Below, one piece after another: positions 1-6,694 of a DNA stretch of 16,144 nucleotides. The stretch is from Bacillota bacterium (GTDB lineage Bacteria > Bacillota > Clostridia > Oscillospirales > Ruminococcaceae). Below the pieces are notes generated by a model. The model was not told the origin of the DNA and ran no database searches. It saw only the letters and a list, made by a program, of their open reading frames with translations. Every line of letters begins with the position of its first letter. The stretch's first letter is position 1. A program made the translations under genes and the position numbers. The stretch spans positions 1 to 16,144 of the forward strand of contig JAEYXR010000111.1 in the NCBI GenBank assembly GCA_023431215.1, in the 5' to 3' direction.

Positions 1-260
1 ATCTGGGTGTGGGGGCTGTTTTTACCACCACCACCAAGCTGGATGCCTCTGAAGTCACCCACCAAACCCTTCAGGATATTTGCAGCAAGGTATCCATTCC
101 TGTGGTAGCCATTGGCGGCATCAGCAAGCAAAATATGCTACAGCTTTCGGGCTGCGGCGCAGATGGTGTGGCACTGGTGTCTGCTATTTTTGCAGCAGAA
201 GATATTGAAAGTGAATGCAAAGGGCTAAGGGCTCTTTCTCAAAAGATGGTGCAGGGATGA
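1..260 (+). CDS. thiE: Thiamine phosphate synthase, C-terminal part (5' end outside window)
   Basis: ThiE joins HMP pyrophosphate and thiazole phosphate to give thiamine monophosphate in the cytoplasm. The reading frame is open from base 3 and ends with TGA at 258-260, so only about 85 C-terminal residues are visible. The visible part carries the ThiE landmarks in order: GVGAVFTTTTK (phosphate and pyrophosphate contact region), then VVAIGGIS, then GADGVALVSAIFAA near the end, as expected for the last strands of a TIM barrel. The stop overlaps the next ATG (ATGA), so it is coupled to the HAD gene. The gtg at base 9 is an internal valine codon, not a start. TenI-like proteins share the fold, but the neighbouring thiD favours ThiE. 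Confidence 0.9.
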   Translation, partial: LGVGAVFTTTTKLDASEVTHQTLQDICSKVSIPVVAIGGISKQNMLQLSGCGADGVALVSAIFAAEDIESECKGLRALSQKMVQG

Positions 261-904
261 AGATAGCAGGAGCAATTTTTGATTTGGATGGTACGCTTTT
301 GGACTCCATGTCTATTTGGAAAACAGTGGGGGAGGACTATCTGCGCACCCTGGGAATAGAACCCGATGGTAATCTGAAGGAAACACTCAAAACCATGAGT
401 TTGCTCCAGGCTGGGGAATACTTAAAGCAGCAATATGGCATAGCAGCCACTGTAGAAGAAATTATGCAAGGGGTAAACAGCCTGGTGGAGCATTTTTACA
501 CGGAGGAAGCTCCCCTAAAGGCAGGGGTGGCAGATTTTTTAGAGGCGCTTAGTCATAGAGGCGTACGGATGTGTATTGCCACGGCCACAGACCGCCATCT
601 TGCCCGGGCTGCCCTTGCCAGAAATGGGATTTTAAAGTATTTTGGAGAGATTTTTACCTGCACCTCTGTGGGCTGCGGGAAGGACCAGCCGGATATCTTT
701 GAAGCAGCACTTGCTTTTTTAGGCACACCCAAGGTGCAGACACTGGTACTTGAAGATGCACTGCATGCAGTACAAACAGCCAAAGGAGCAGGCTTTTGTG
801 TGGCTGCGGTGCTTGACTCAACAGAGGAGTGTCAGGCGGAGCTAAAAGCACTGGCAGACTTTTATATTGAGAATTTTAGGAAAGCAGAGGGAATACTGTT
901 ATGA
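257..904 (+). CDS. HAD-superfamily hydrolase (beta-phosphoglucomutase-like) in thiamine operon
   Basis: A 215-residue haloacid dehalogenase-type phosphatase. Motif I is DLDGT at residues 9-13 (nucleophile Asp9, acid/base Asp11), motif II is Thr109 in IATAT, motif III is Lys142 in GCGKDQPD, and motif IV is Glu166-Asp167 in LEDALHAVQTAKGAGF. An alpha-helical cap region (about residues 17-85) sits between motifs I and II, as in subclass I enzymes of the beta-phosphoglucomutase type. The ATG at 257 is chosen because it overlaps the thiE stop and begins the HAD fold directly; the in-frame ATG at 215 would add 14 non-HAD residues inside thiE. The gene ends in an ATGA overlap with thiD. The substrate is not shown by the sequence; its position between thiE and thiD suggests a thiamine-pathway phosphate ester, which is inference. 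Confidence 0.88.
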   Translation: MKIAGAIFDLDGTLLDSMSIWKTVGEDYLRTLGIEPDGNLKETLKTMSLLQAGEYLKQQYGIAATVEEIMQGVNSLVEHFYTEEAPLKAGVADFLEALSHRGVRMCIATATDRHLARAALARNGILKYFGEIFTCTSVGCGKDQPDIFEAALAFLGTPKVQTLVLEDALHAVQTAKGAGFCVAAVLDSTEECQAELKALADFYIENFRKAEGILL

Positions 905-1680
905 AAAAAGTTCTTACTATTGCGGGGTCAGATTGCAGCGGTGGTGCAGGTATTCAGGCAGATATTAAAACTATAACAGCACACAAAATGTATGCCATGA
1001 GTGTAATTACCGCCCTTACAGCACAAAACACCACCGGTGTCTATGGCATTATGGATGCCACTCCTGAGTTTGTGGCGCAGCAGCTGGACTGCATTTTTAA
1101 AGACATCAGACCCGATAGTGTTAAAATCGGCATGGTGTCTAATAGCCAGATTATTGAGGTTATTGTAGATAAGCTAAAAGAGTATCACGCACAAAACATT
1201 GTGGTAGACCCTGTGATGGTATCTACCAGCGGCTGTAAGCTGCTTTCGGAGGAAGCACGGGAAGCACTCATCGGCCGTTTGCTGCCGTTGGGCACCATTA
1301 TTACACCCAACATTCCCGAATCTGAGGTATTATGCGGCTTTGAGATTCATGACGAAAAAGATATGATTTGCGCCGCTCAAAAGATAGCCGAGCGCTTTAA
1401 CGGGGCTATCCTGGTAAAAGGCGGACACCTGGTTAACGATGCCATCGACCTTTTGTACCACCAAGGCCGCATCAGCTGGTTTAAGTCACAGCGTATTAAC
1501 AACCCTAACACACATGGCACAGGGTGTACTCTTTCGTCGGCTATCGCCTGCAATCTTGCTGCCGGCTGTTCCTTAGAGCAGAGCATTCAGAATGCCAAGG
1601 ATTATTTAACAGGGGCACTAGGGGCCATGTTGGATTTGGGACATGGCTCCGGGCCCTTGGATCACACTTACAACATATAG
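901..1680 (+). CDS. thiD: Hydroxymethylpyrimidine/phosphomethylpyrimidine kinase
   Basis: ThiD phosphorylates 4-amino-5-hydroxymethyl-2-methylpyrimidine twice to give HMP-PP, the co-substrate of ThiE. The 259-residue length is normal for the bacterial single-domain enzyme. Ribokinase-family landmarks are present: TIAGSDCSGGAGIQAD near the N-terminus (residues 6-21), TAQNT around residue 40, the segment DPVMVSTSG, TPNIPESE, VKGGH, and the anion-hole and catalytic segment THGTGCTLSSAIA near the C-terminus. The familiar AGSDPSGGAGIQAD has Cys in place of Pro here. The start overlaps the upstream HAD stop by ATGA. The gene is the last of the thiamine operon and is followed by a strong bidirectional terminator. 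Confidence 0.95.
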   Translation: MKKVLTIAGSDCSGGAGIQADIKTITAHKMYAMSVITALTAQNTTGVYGIMDATPEFVAQQLDCIFKDIRPDSVKIGMVSNSQIIEVIVDKLKEYHAQNIVVDPVMVSTSGCKLLSEEAREALIGRLLPLGTIITPNIPESEVLCGFEIHDEKDMICAAQKIAERFNGAILVKGGHLVNDAIDLLYHQGRISWFKSQRINNPNTHGTGCTLSSAIACNLAAGCSLEQSIQNAKDYLTGALGAMLDLGHGSGPLDHTYNI

Positions 1681-1748
1681 CGGCATAAGAACAGTCCGTA
1701 TTGGCAAAATTTAAAAACCTTGCACAATAAACAAAGCATACAAAAAGT

Positions 1749-1796
1749 AAAAGCCGAAAATCCGTAGCAAGTTTACTACGGATTTTCGGCTTTTTT
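1749..1796. terminator. Bidirectional intrinsic terminator between thiD and fliS
   Basis: A perfect 19-bp stem (1749-1767 with 1776-1794), 8-nt loop 1768-1775, followed by a T run through 1796 on the plus strand. On the minus strand the stem is followed by an ACTTTTTG-type U tract. It lies between the convergent ends of thiD (plus, stop at 1680) and fliS (minus, stop at 1833), so it can serve both operons. Confidence 0.92.
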
Positions 1797-1832
1797 GCAC
1801 TTGTAGCTATTTAAAAAGTTGTGAATAGGAGG

Positions 1833-2195
1833 TTATTTTGATTTTTGTGCCTGCTGAAAGGCGTCTCGAAGCTCGACGTAAATGGCAAGCACTTCATCTA
1901 CCATCTTAATATCCTTTAAGGTGTTGGCAGTGGTAATCTGGCGGCGGCAAAACATATAAAGCTGCAGCAAATTTTCAGATATTTCATAGTCATTGTTTAA
2001 TATGGAGATGAGATAATTGTTTATTTTATGAGCACGGTGAAAGGTTTCGTTGCACTGACAAAAATCATTGTTGCTGATATAAAACTTAGAAAGATTCAGC
2101 TCTTTGATAATTTCGTCATACAAAAGAATCAGCTGTTCCCCTTTGGTAAGGTTCATAATATTTTGTTGCTTGTACTGGCTGAAAGCTGTATTCAT
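1833..2195 (-). CDS. fliS: Flagellar export chaperone FliS
   Basis: FliS binds the C-terminal D0 helix of unfolded flagellin in the cytoplasm, prevents premature polymerisation and delivers it to the export gate. The 120-residue, all-helical sequence fits the family: an N-terminal FSQYKQQNIMNLTKGEQLILLYDEIIKELN segment (the usual YKQNSV...T.EELT.MLYDG region, given here only by its key residues) and a later helical core with LLQLYMFCRRQITTAN in the place of the family's LxxLYxYxxxxLxxAN motif. It is the last gene of the late cluster, 39 nt after fliD, and directly downstream of flagellin and fliD as in many Gram-positives. The ATG at 2195 is preceded on the minus strand by GGTAGG about 11 nt upstream. 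Divergent from well-studied FliS but recognisable. Confidence 0.88.
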   Translation of the reverse strand: MNTAFSQYKQQNIMNLTKGEQLILLYDEIIKELNLSKFYISNNDFCQCNETFHRAHKINNYLISILNNDYEISENLLQLYMFCRRQITTANTLKDIKMVDEVLAIYVELRDAFQQAQKSK

Positions 2196-2234
2196 ATTTT
2201 ATCCAACCTACCTTTTTTGAACTTCTTTTATGCC

Positions 2235-4493
2235 TTACTGACCGCTGGTAAACAGGCTGCTCTGAGAGTTAAGATTATTGATATTGGTTTCCAGTGCGGT
2301 AAACTGCTTGAGATAGCGGTTTTCTTCGATTGCCAGGATGCGCTGCAGTTTTGTAATTTGCTTGTTATAATCTTTAATTTGCCGTGCCAGGTAATTGTCC
2401 TGGTCGGTAGAGGTGTTTGCAACACCTGCTTTTTTAACCAATATACCCTTTTCCAAATAAGTTGAAGCATATTTGTCAATGGTTTCGGACATCCGCTGAA
2501 AAACGCCGGAGGAAGCGTAGTAACCCTTGTAGTCGTCAGCCTTGTTCACCGTGGATTTTTGGGTAAGGCAGGAAATGAGCTTATCGGGGTTTTCTGTAAG
2601 AGCCTTTTTAAACTTATCTTCATCAATCGACAGCTTTCCACCGGTGAGATACTGATCAAACTTAATACCAAACTCTGACAGTAAGCCCGCATCACCTACC
2701 AGAGAGGTCAAACAGCTCTTCATATCCGTAACCAAGGAGTGAATGTCATTGTCGGCATAAAGGAGGCCGTCCTTGGCCTTTTTTTCCCAAAGCTCAATTT
2801 CTTTTTCTGTCATTTCCTCTTTTTGTTCATCGGTCAAAGGCTGATAATCGCGGTCGGGCTTTGTTTTCAGATGTCCGTTCATCATGTCGATAAGAGAGTT
2901 GTAATCATCCACAAAGGATTTAAAGGTAGATACCAGTTCATCGGCGTTGCTTTCTACCGTAACACGGATATCCTCGGCAACATCACCCGCAGCCTTGGAG
3001 TTAAGGGTGATGCTCAGGCCGTCCATGGTGAAGGTGTTGGAGCTGCGCTCTACTGTCATTTCGGTCTGACCGCCATCCAGGCTGACCACCACAACTGCAT
3101 CGGTACCCTGGTTCACCGTGTAATTGGTACCCAGCAGGCACTCAGCCAAATTTCCGCTGACATCGCTAATTTCTATTTTGCTGTTGGCACCGGTTGAAGT
3201 GGATTCTACCATCATCTTATTCATGGTAGAGGAATAAGACAGCTTGACGCCCACGTCTGAGGAGTTGATGGTGCTGATTATGGTGCTTAGGCTGGTATCT
3301 TTATCAAAAGAAAACTCTTTGGAGTTGATGCTGACGGTATAGGTATCTCCCAGCAGCGGCCTGCTGAAGGGAATATCGGAAACGGGTGCGTTGGTGTTCA
3401 CACGGTTACTTTCATTGGAAGCAAGACCTAGCACACCTTTTGGTCCCAAAAGACCTTCTCCGCCACCGGTGACACTAACCACCGAGCTTTGGGATACAGC
3501 ACGAATGACAATTTGTCCATCTACCGCCATAACCGATACTTTGCCGGGAGAAAATACAGCGGATAGCTTTTGATTTAAATAGTTGGACAATTCTTCGGTT
3601 GTGCTGAGATTACTGGGAACATCTTCAAAAGTAATGGTTTTTTCTGAGCCGTCTAACTTTATTTTTAAAAAGTTGTCACGTAGTGTATCTATCAGGTTTA
3701 ATGTACTGGTAAACTGGTCGGCTGTAATTTCGCTTGATTTAATTTCGGTAGCGGAGGCGGAGGAAACCGCAAAGCCCAAAGCTGCAAGTGCATTTTTGGT
3801 GCCGGCCGCAATTTTAACAGTTTTACCGTCTCCGGTGTTGTTGGTGATGGAAAACACTTGTGAACCGGCAGTATCACCTTCTGCAATTTGCACAGAGATT
3901 TTTAAGTTTCCGCTTTCATCCAGTAAATCAGAATTCTGCTTTAAAGAATCATTGATGTAGGCAGCTATTTCGGCAGGATCGGTGGAGGAGAAGTCCTTGC
4001 CGAATACTACGGAATAGTTTTTTCCGTTATAAGACAAGGTGACAGACTCCGCAGCCAGATTATTTACCTGCTTATCAAATTCAATGACCTCAGACTGAAT
4101 AGAGGAATCGGTCAAGGTGCCGTTTGTGGTCAGCGTGGTTTTGGTTGCCAGCTGCTGAATATCCTTGATAATAAGGTTTTGAGCAGAGGAGGAGCTGCCG
4201 GAAATGCTGACATAAGGAGAAGAACAGCTGATTTTACCGTTGGTGTAAAGTGAGCTGCTCAGCAGGTTGCTTTTGGAGGAATAAGAGAAGTATTTTTCCT
4301 TAAGGGAGTTTAAGGAAGAGGTTACTTCACGGTAAGAATCGGTCTTCCACTGCAGCGTTTGAATAGACTGCTTCTTGCTATCTATTTTAAGCCGGGTTGC
4401 ATAGGTCATCTGCTTGATAAGGGACTGGGTATCCAGACCTGTGGCAAGACCACCCATGGTGATGCGGTTGGAGCCATAAACAGAACTAATCAT
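2235..4493 (-). CDS. fliD: Flagellar filament cap / hook-associated protein 2
   Basis: FliD forms the oligomeric cap at the filament tip that folds incoming flagellin. Residues about 14-110 match the FliD N-terminal domain (GLATGLDTQSLIKQM then LQWKTDSYREV). The C-terminal domain spans about 515-752, with FVDDYNSLIDMMN, the clostridial-type segment around residues 550-590, FGIKFDQYLTGGKLSIDED, and a terminal coiled coil ending in LETNINNLNSQSSLF. At 752 residues it is much longer than the roughly 470-500 residues of enteric or Bacillus FliD. The extra length is middle-domain sequence with three similar blocks (about 149-240, 274-357, 383-455), each strand-rich with a TxxxIxxxIN-like helix and resembling flagellin hook IN repeats. 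The ATG is preceded by GAAGAAGG at a normal distance and by a sigma-28 promoter at 4526-4552. Confidence 0.95.
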   Translation of the reverse strand: MISSVYGSNRITMGGLATGLDTQSLIKQMTYATRLKIDSKKQSIQTLQWKTDSYREVTSSLNSLKEKYFSYSSKSNLLSSSLYTNGKISCSSPYVSISGSSSSAQNLIIKDIQQLATKTTLTTNGTLTDSSIQSEVIEFDKQVNNLAAESVTLSYNGKNYSVVFGKDFSSTDPAEIAAYINDSLKQNSDLLDESGNLKISVQIAEGDTAGSQVFSITNNTGDGKTVKIAAGTKNALAALGFAVSSASATEIKSSEITADQFTSTLNLIDTLRDNFLKIKLDGSEKTITFEDVPSNLSTTEELSNYLNQKLSAVFSPGKVSVMAVDGQIVIRAVSQSSVVSVTGGGEGLLGPKGVLGLASNESNRVNTNAPVSDIPFSRPLLGDTYTVSINSKEFSFDKDTSLSTIISTINSSDVGVKLSYSSTMNKMMVESTSTGANSKIEISDVSGNLAECLLGTNYTVNQGTDAVVVVSLDGGQTEMTVERSSNTFTMDGLSITLNSKAAGDVAEDIRVTVESNADELVSTFKSFVDDYNSLIDMMNGHLKTKPDRDYQPLTDEQKEEMTEKEIELWEKKAKDGLLYADNDIHSLVTDMKSCLTSLVGDAGLLSEFGIKFDQYLTGGKLSIDEDKFKKALTENPDKLISCLTQKSTVNKADDYKGYYASSGVFQRMSETIDKYASTYLEKGILVKKAGVANTSTDQDNYLARQIKDYNKQITKLQRILAIEENRYLKQFTALETNINNLNSQSSLFTSGQ

Positions 4494-4525
4494 AATATTT
4501 CGCCTTCTTCCTTTTCTTATTATTT

Positions 4526-4552
4526 ATATCGGCTGTAAAATACAAAATTTTA
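4526..4552 (-). promoter_or_regulatory. Sigma-28 (sigma-D) promoter for fliD-fliS
   Basis: Read on the minus strand: -35 TAAA (4552-4549), a 15-nt spacer and -10 GCCGATAT (4533-4526), an exact match to the Gram-positive flagellar sigma factor consensus. It lies 33 nt upstream of the fliD ATG and downstream of the flagellin terminator, so fliD-fliS can be transcribed separately from flagellin. Confidence 0.9.
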
Positions 4553-4611
4553 GGGGTTTAAAAAAGATGGAGCTATATTAAAATATAATTTTGGCAAAGG
4601 CACAGATGTTG

Positions 4612-4653
4612 TTAAAAATAAAAACCACCCTGCACAAAAAATGCACAGGGTGG
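4612..4653 (-). terminator. Intrinsic terminator after flagellin gene
   Basis: On the minus strand a 12-bp stem (4653-4642 with 4636-4625, including two G-U pairs) closes a 5-nt T-rich loop and is followed by TTTTTATTTTTA. It lies about 50 nt beyond the flagellin stop and upstream of the fliD promoter, which would make flagellin a monocistronic, highly expressed unit. Confidence 0.88.
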
Positions 4654-4705
4654 AAAAGGAGTTAAGATGAAAGCTTCTTTTGGGTGATGTATGGTTAAAT
4701 AAAAA

Positions 4706-5512
4706 TTAGCGGAGCAGCTGCAGAACGCCCTGGGGCTGAGAGTTTGCCTGTGCCAGCATGGACTGGGCAGCCTGCATCAGGATGTTGTTCTTGGTAAAGT
4801 TCATCATTTCTTTGGCCATGTCAACGTCACGAATACGGCTTTCGGCAGCGGTAACGTTTTCGGCAGCAACACCAATGTTGTTGACGGAATGCTCCAGACG
4901 GTTCTGGAGAGCACCCAGCTGAGCACGGAAGGTGGAGACCAGGTTGATATCATCGGTGATAGTATCAACAGCAGTGTTGGCATTTGCCTGAGTGTCCAGG
5001 GTGATGGTACCTACACCGGAGATATCGGTGGTGGTCAGATTCATGGCCAGAGTTTCTGCGGAGGAAACACCAATCTGAATGTTTACATTGAGGGTACCGT
5101 CCAGCAGGGCGATATCGTTAAACTTGGTGTTGGTAAGAATGTTGTCAATTTCGCTTTTCAGCTGTGTAGACTCGGCGTTCAAAGCAGCTCTGTCAACGGT
5201 GTCGTCATAGGTTCCGTTTGCAGCCTGAACAGAAAGTTCCTTCATACGGTTCAGCATAGAATGCACTTCGGTAAGAGCACCTTCAGCGGTCTGAATCATA
5301 GAAATACCGTCTTGTGCATTTCTTTGAGACTGTTCCAGGCCGGAAATCTGAGCTCTCATTTTTTCGGAAATAGCAAGGCCTGCAGCGTCGTCACCGGAAC
5401 GGTTGATTCTAAAGCCGGAAGACAGTTTTTCAAGGCTTTTGGATGCGGCGGAATTGTTGATACCCAGCTGTCTGGTTGCGTTTAAAGCAGCAATATTGTG
5501 TTGGATCTGCAT
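4706..5512 (-). CDS. hag: Flagellin, compact type (D0/D1 only)
   Basis: The filament subunit, exported through the flagellar type III apparatus and polymerised outside the cell. N-terminal D0/D1 is canonical: MQIQHNIAALNATRQLG, LSSGFRINRSGDDAAGLAIS (residues about 31-50), QRNAQDGISMIQTAEGALTE, then MKELSVQAANGTYDD. C-terminal D1/D0 has ENVTAAESRIRDVDMAKEM and ends in QAMLAQAN-type sequence (here QSMLAQANSQPQGVLQLLR). At 268 residues there is room only for the conserved ends and a short linker of about 60 residues (roughly 140-200), so no D2/D3 outer domains. It has no cysteine. The ribosome binding site AGGAGG ends 8 nt before the ATG, the strongest in the window. Transcribed from its own sigma-28 promoter and closed by its own terminator. 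The symbol hag follows Bacillus usage; fliC is equivalent. Confidence 0.97.
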   Translation of the reverse strand: MQIQHNIAALNATRQLGINNSAASKSLEKLSSGFRINRSGDDAAGLAISEKMRAQISGLEQSQRNAQDGISMIQTAEGALTEVHSMLNRMKELSVQAANGTYDDTVDRAALNAESTQLKSEIDNILTNTKFNDIALLDGTLNVNIQIGVSSAETLAMNLTTTDISGVGTITLDTQANANTAVDTITDDINLVSTFRAQLGALQNRLEHSVNNIGVAAENVTAAESRIRDVDMAKEMMNFTKNNILMQAAQSMLAQANSQPQGVLQLLR

Positions 5513-5564
5513 AATTTATTCCTCCTAAATTGTTGTTTGTAGGGGTTTGGTCCTTACATGATAT

Positions 5565-5591
5565 ATATCGTCGCTCTTTTATCATTTTTTA
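5565..5591 (-). promoter_or_regulatory. Sigma-28 promoter for flagellin
   Basis: Minus strand: -35 TAAA (5591-5588) within GCTCTAAAAA, 15-nt spacer, -10 GACGATAT (5572-5565; 7 of 8 to GCCGATAT). It leaves a leader of about 45 nt ending in the AGGAGG ribosome binding site. The sequence around the -35 is shared with the flgM promoter. Confidence 0.87.
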
Positions 5592-5631
5592 GAGCAATTT
5601 GAATAATTATTTTCAGATATCATTCAAATAA

Positions 5632-5676
5632 TAAAAATAGTGCAGATGGTATTTCTTGCTAAAAACACATCTGCAC
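5632..5676 (-). terminator. Probable intrinsic terminator after flgL
   Basis: Minus strand: 9-bp perfect stem GTGCAGATG/CATCTGCAC (5676-5668 with 5648-5640), 19-nt loop, followed by TATTTTTA. It begins 8 nt after the flgL stop. The long loop and broken T tract make it weaker than the other terminators here, so some read-through to flagellin is possible. Confidence 0.65.
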
Positions 5677-5684
5677 AAAATGGA

Positions 5685-6683
5685 TTATCGTAGAAAATCA
5701 AAGAGTGAGTTGGGAATGACGCTGGCTCCCAGCTGCATAGAAACATTACACACAATCTCCTGCATTTTATACTCCATAATGGAGGTGCTGTAGTCGGTGC
5801 TGGAGGTGTTGGCAATGCTCTGTGTTACCGAAATCTGTAGGTCGGCAAGGCGCTCACTGGTATTTTCCAACAGTTTGGTTTTTGAACCGATATCAGAGAG
5901 AGAAGTGAGTAGAGTGGTTTGCTGTTTTTGGAAGGTATCGTAATAGGGCTGAAGCTCCTTGGAATCAAAACTGGCGCTTTCTAGCATATTGGCAATATCA
6001 CCCAGCAATACAATAACGTTGTTGTCAATGGTTTTACCATCCACAGTCGTTGTGCCATAACCCAGCATATTTAGGGCTGAAAGCGAGATGTTCATGGCGT
6101 TTTCGGCAGTTACGGCGCCATCAGCCCCCACAAAGCCAATATCTACAAAAACCTTTTCTCCTGCCAGTGCCTGAAGGTCGGCCAATTTGGCAGGGTCAGA
6201 AACATCCAGACCGTTATAGGTAAGCTTATTGGTGGCTTTGTCATAGGAAAAGGGGGGAGTTTTGATATTGCTGCCGCCAAAAATATAATTTTCGGTAAAC
6301 TGAAAATTAGCTGTCTTTAGCAGGTTATCCTGCATATCACGAAGCTGTTCCGCAAGCGTGTTGCGGTTATCGTCGTTAAGGGACCCGGTCAGTGCATTGA
6401 GCAGGTTTACCCCGGTATCCTTGAGAATACTGTTCATTTCCTGCATGTTGCCTTCTGCACATTCAAATTTGCTTTTGACAGTGTTGATATTGCTGACATA
6501 ATTGCTGATTCGGGACTCTTGCTTTTTATAAAAAGTTTCCTTGATGTAGTTGGTGGGATCCTGAGAAGCCTTGGAAAATTTGCGTCCGGTGGTACATACT
6601 TCGCTTAATTGGTTTAGTCTGCCCATGTTGCGGTTGATATTACGATAGTAGCTGCCGGACATCATAGCAGATGTTACACGCAT
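5685..6683 (-). CDS. flgL: Hook-filament junction protein FlgL (HAP3)
   Basis: FlgL is the second junction protein between hook and filament, a flagellin-like protein exported with FlgN help. The N-terminus MRVTSAMMSGSYYRNINRNMGRLNQL corresponds to the FlgL form MRVT..M......NLNRN..RL, followed by TTGRKFSKASQDPTNYIKE in the place of the ATGKRI..PSDDP segment, and FTENYIFGGSNIKTPPF, the FxGxxTxxxPF landmark. The C-terminus ends in LFDFLR, typical of this family. 332 residues is slightly above the usual 300. It has three cysteines (residues 30, 75 and 312), uncommon for an axial protein. The gap to flgK is 11 nt and AAGGAG lies 8 nt before the ATG, so the two are co-transcribed. Confidence 0.93.
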   Translation of the reverse strand: MRVTSAMMSGSYYRNINRNMGRLNQLSEVCTTGRKFSKASQDPTNYIKETFYKKQESRISNYVSNINTVKSKFECAEGNMQEMNSILKDTGVNLLNALTGSLNDDNRNTLAEQLRDMQDNLLKTANFQFTENYIFGGSNIKTPPFSYDKATNKLTYNGLDVSDPAKLADLQALAGEKVFVDIGFVGADGAVTAENAMNISLSALNMLGYGTTTVDGKTIDNNVIVLLGDIANMLESASFDSKELQPYYDTFQKQQTTLLTSLSDIGSKTKLLENTSERLADLQISVTQSIANTSSTDYSTSIMEYKMQEIVCNVSMQLGASVIPNSLFDFLR

Positions 6684-6694
6684 ATGTTATCTCC

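Noticed and set aside
4655..4687. Plus-strand AAGGAG followed by ATG and a six-codon frame
   Set aside because: Only six codons, antisense to the flagellin 3' untranslated region, with no promoter; likely chance.
4889..5485. Open frame of 198 codons antisense to flagellin
   Set aside because: Composition mirrors the flagellin codons, no ribosome binding site or family resemblance; a shadow of the strongly conserved gene.
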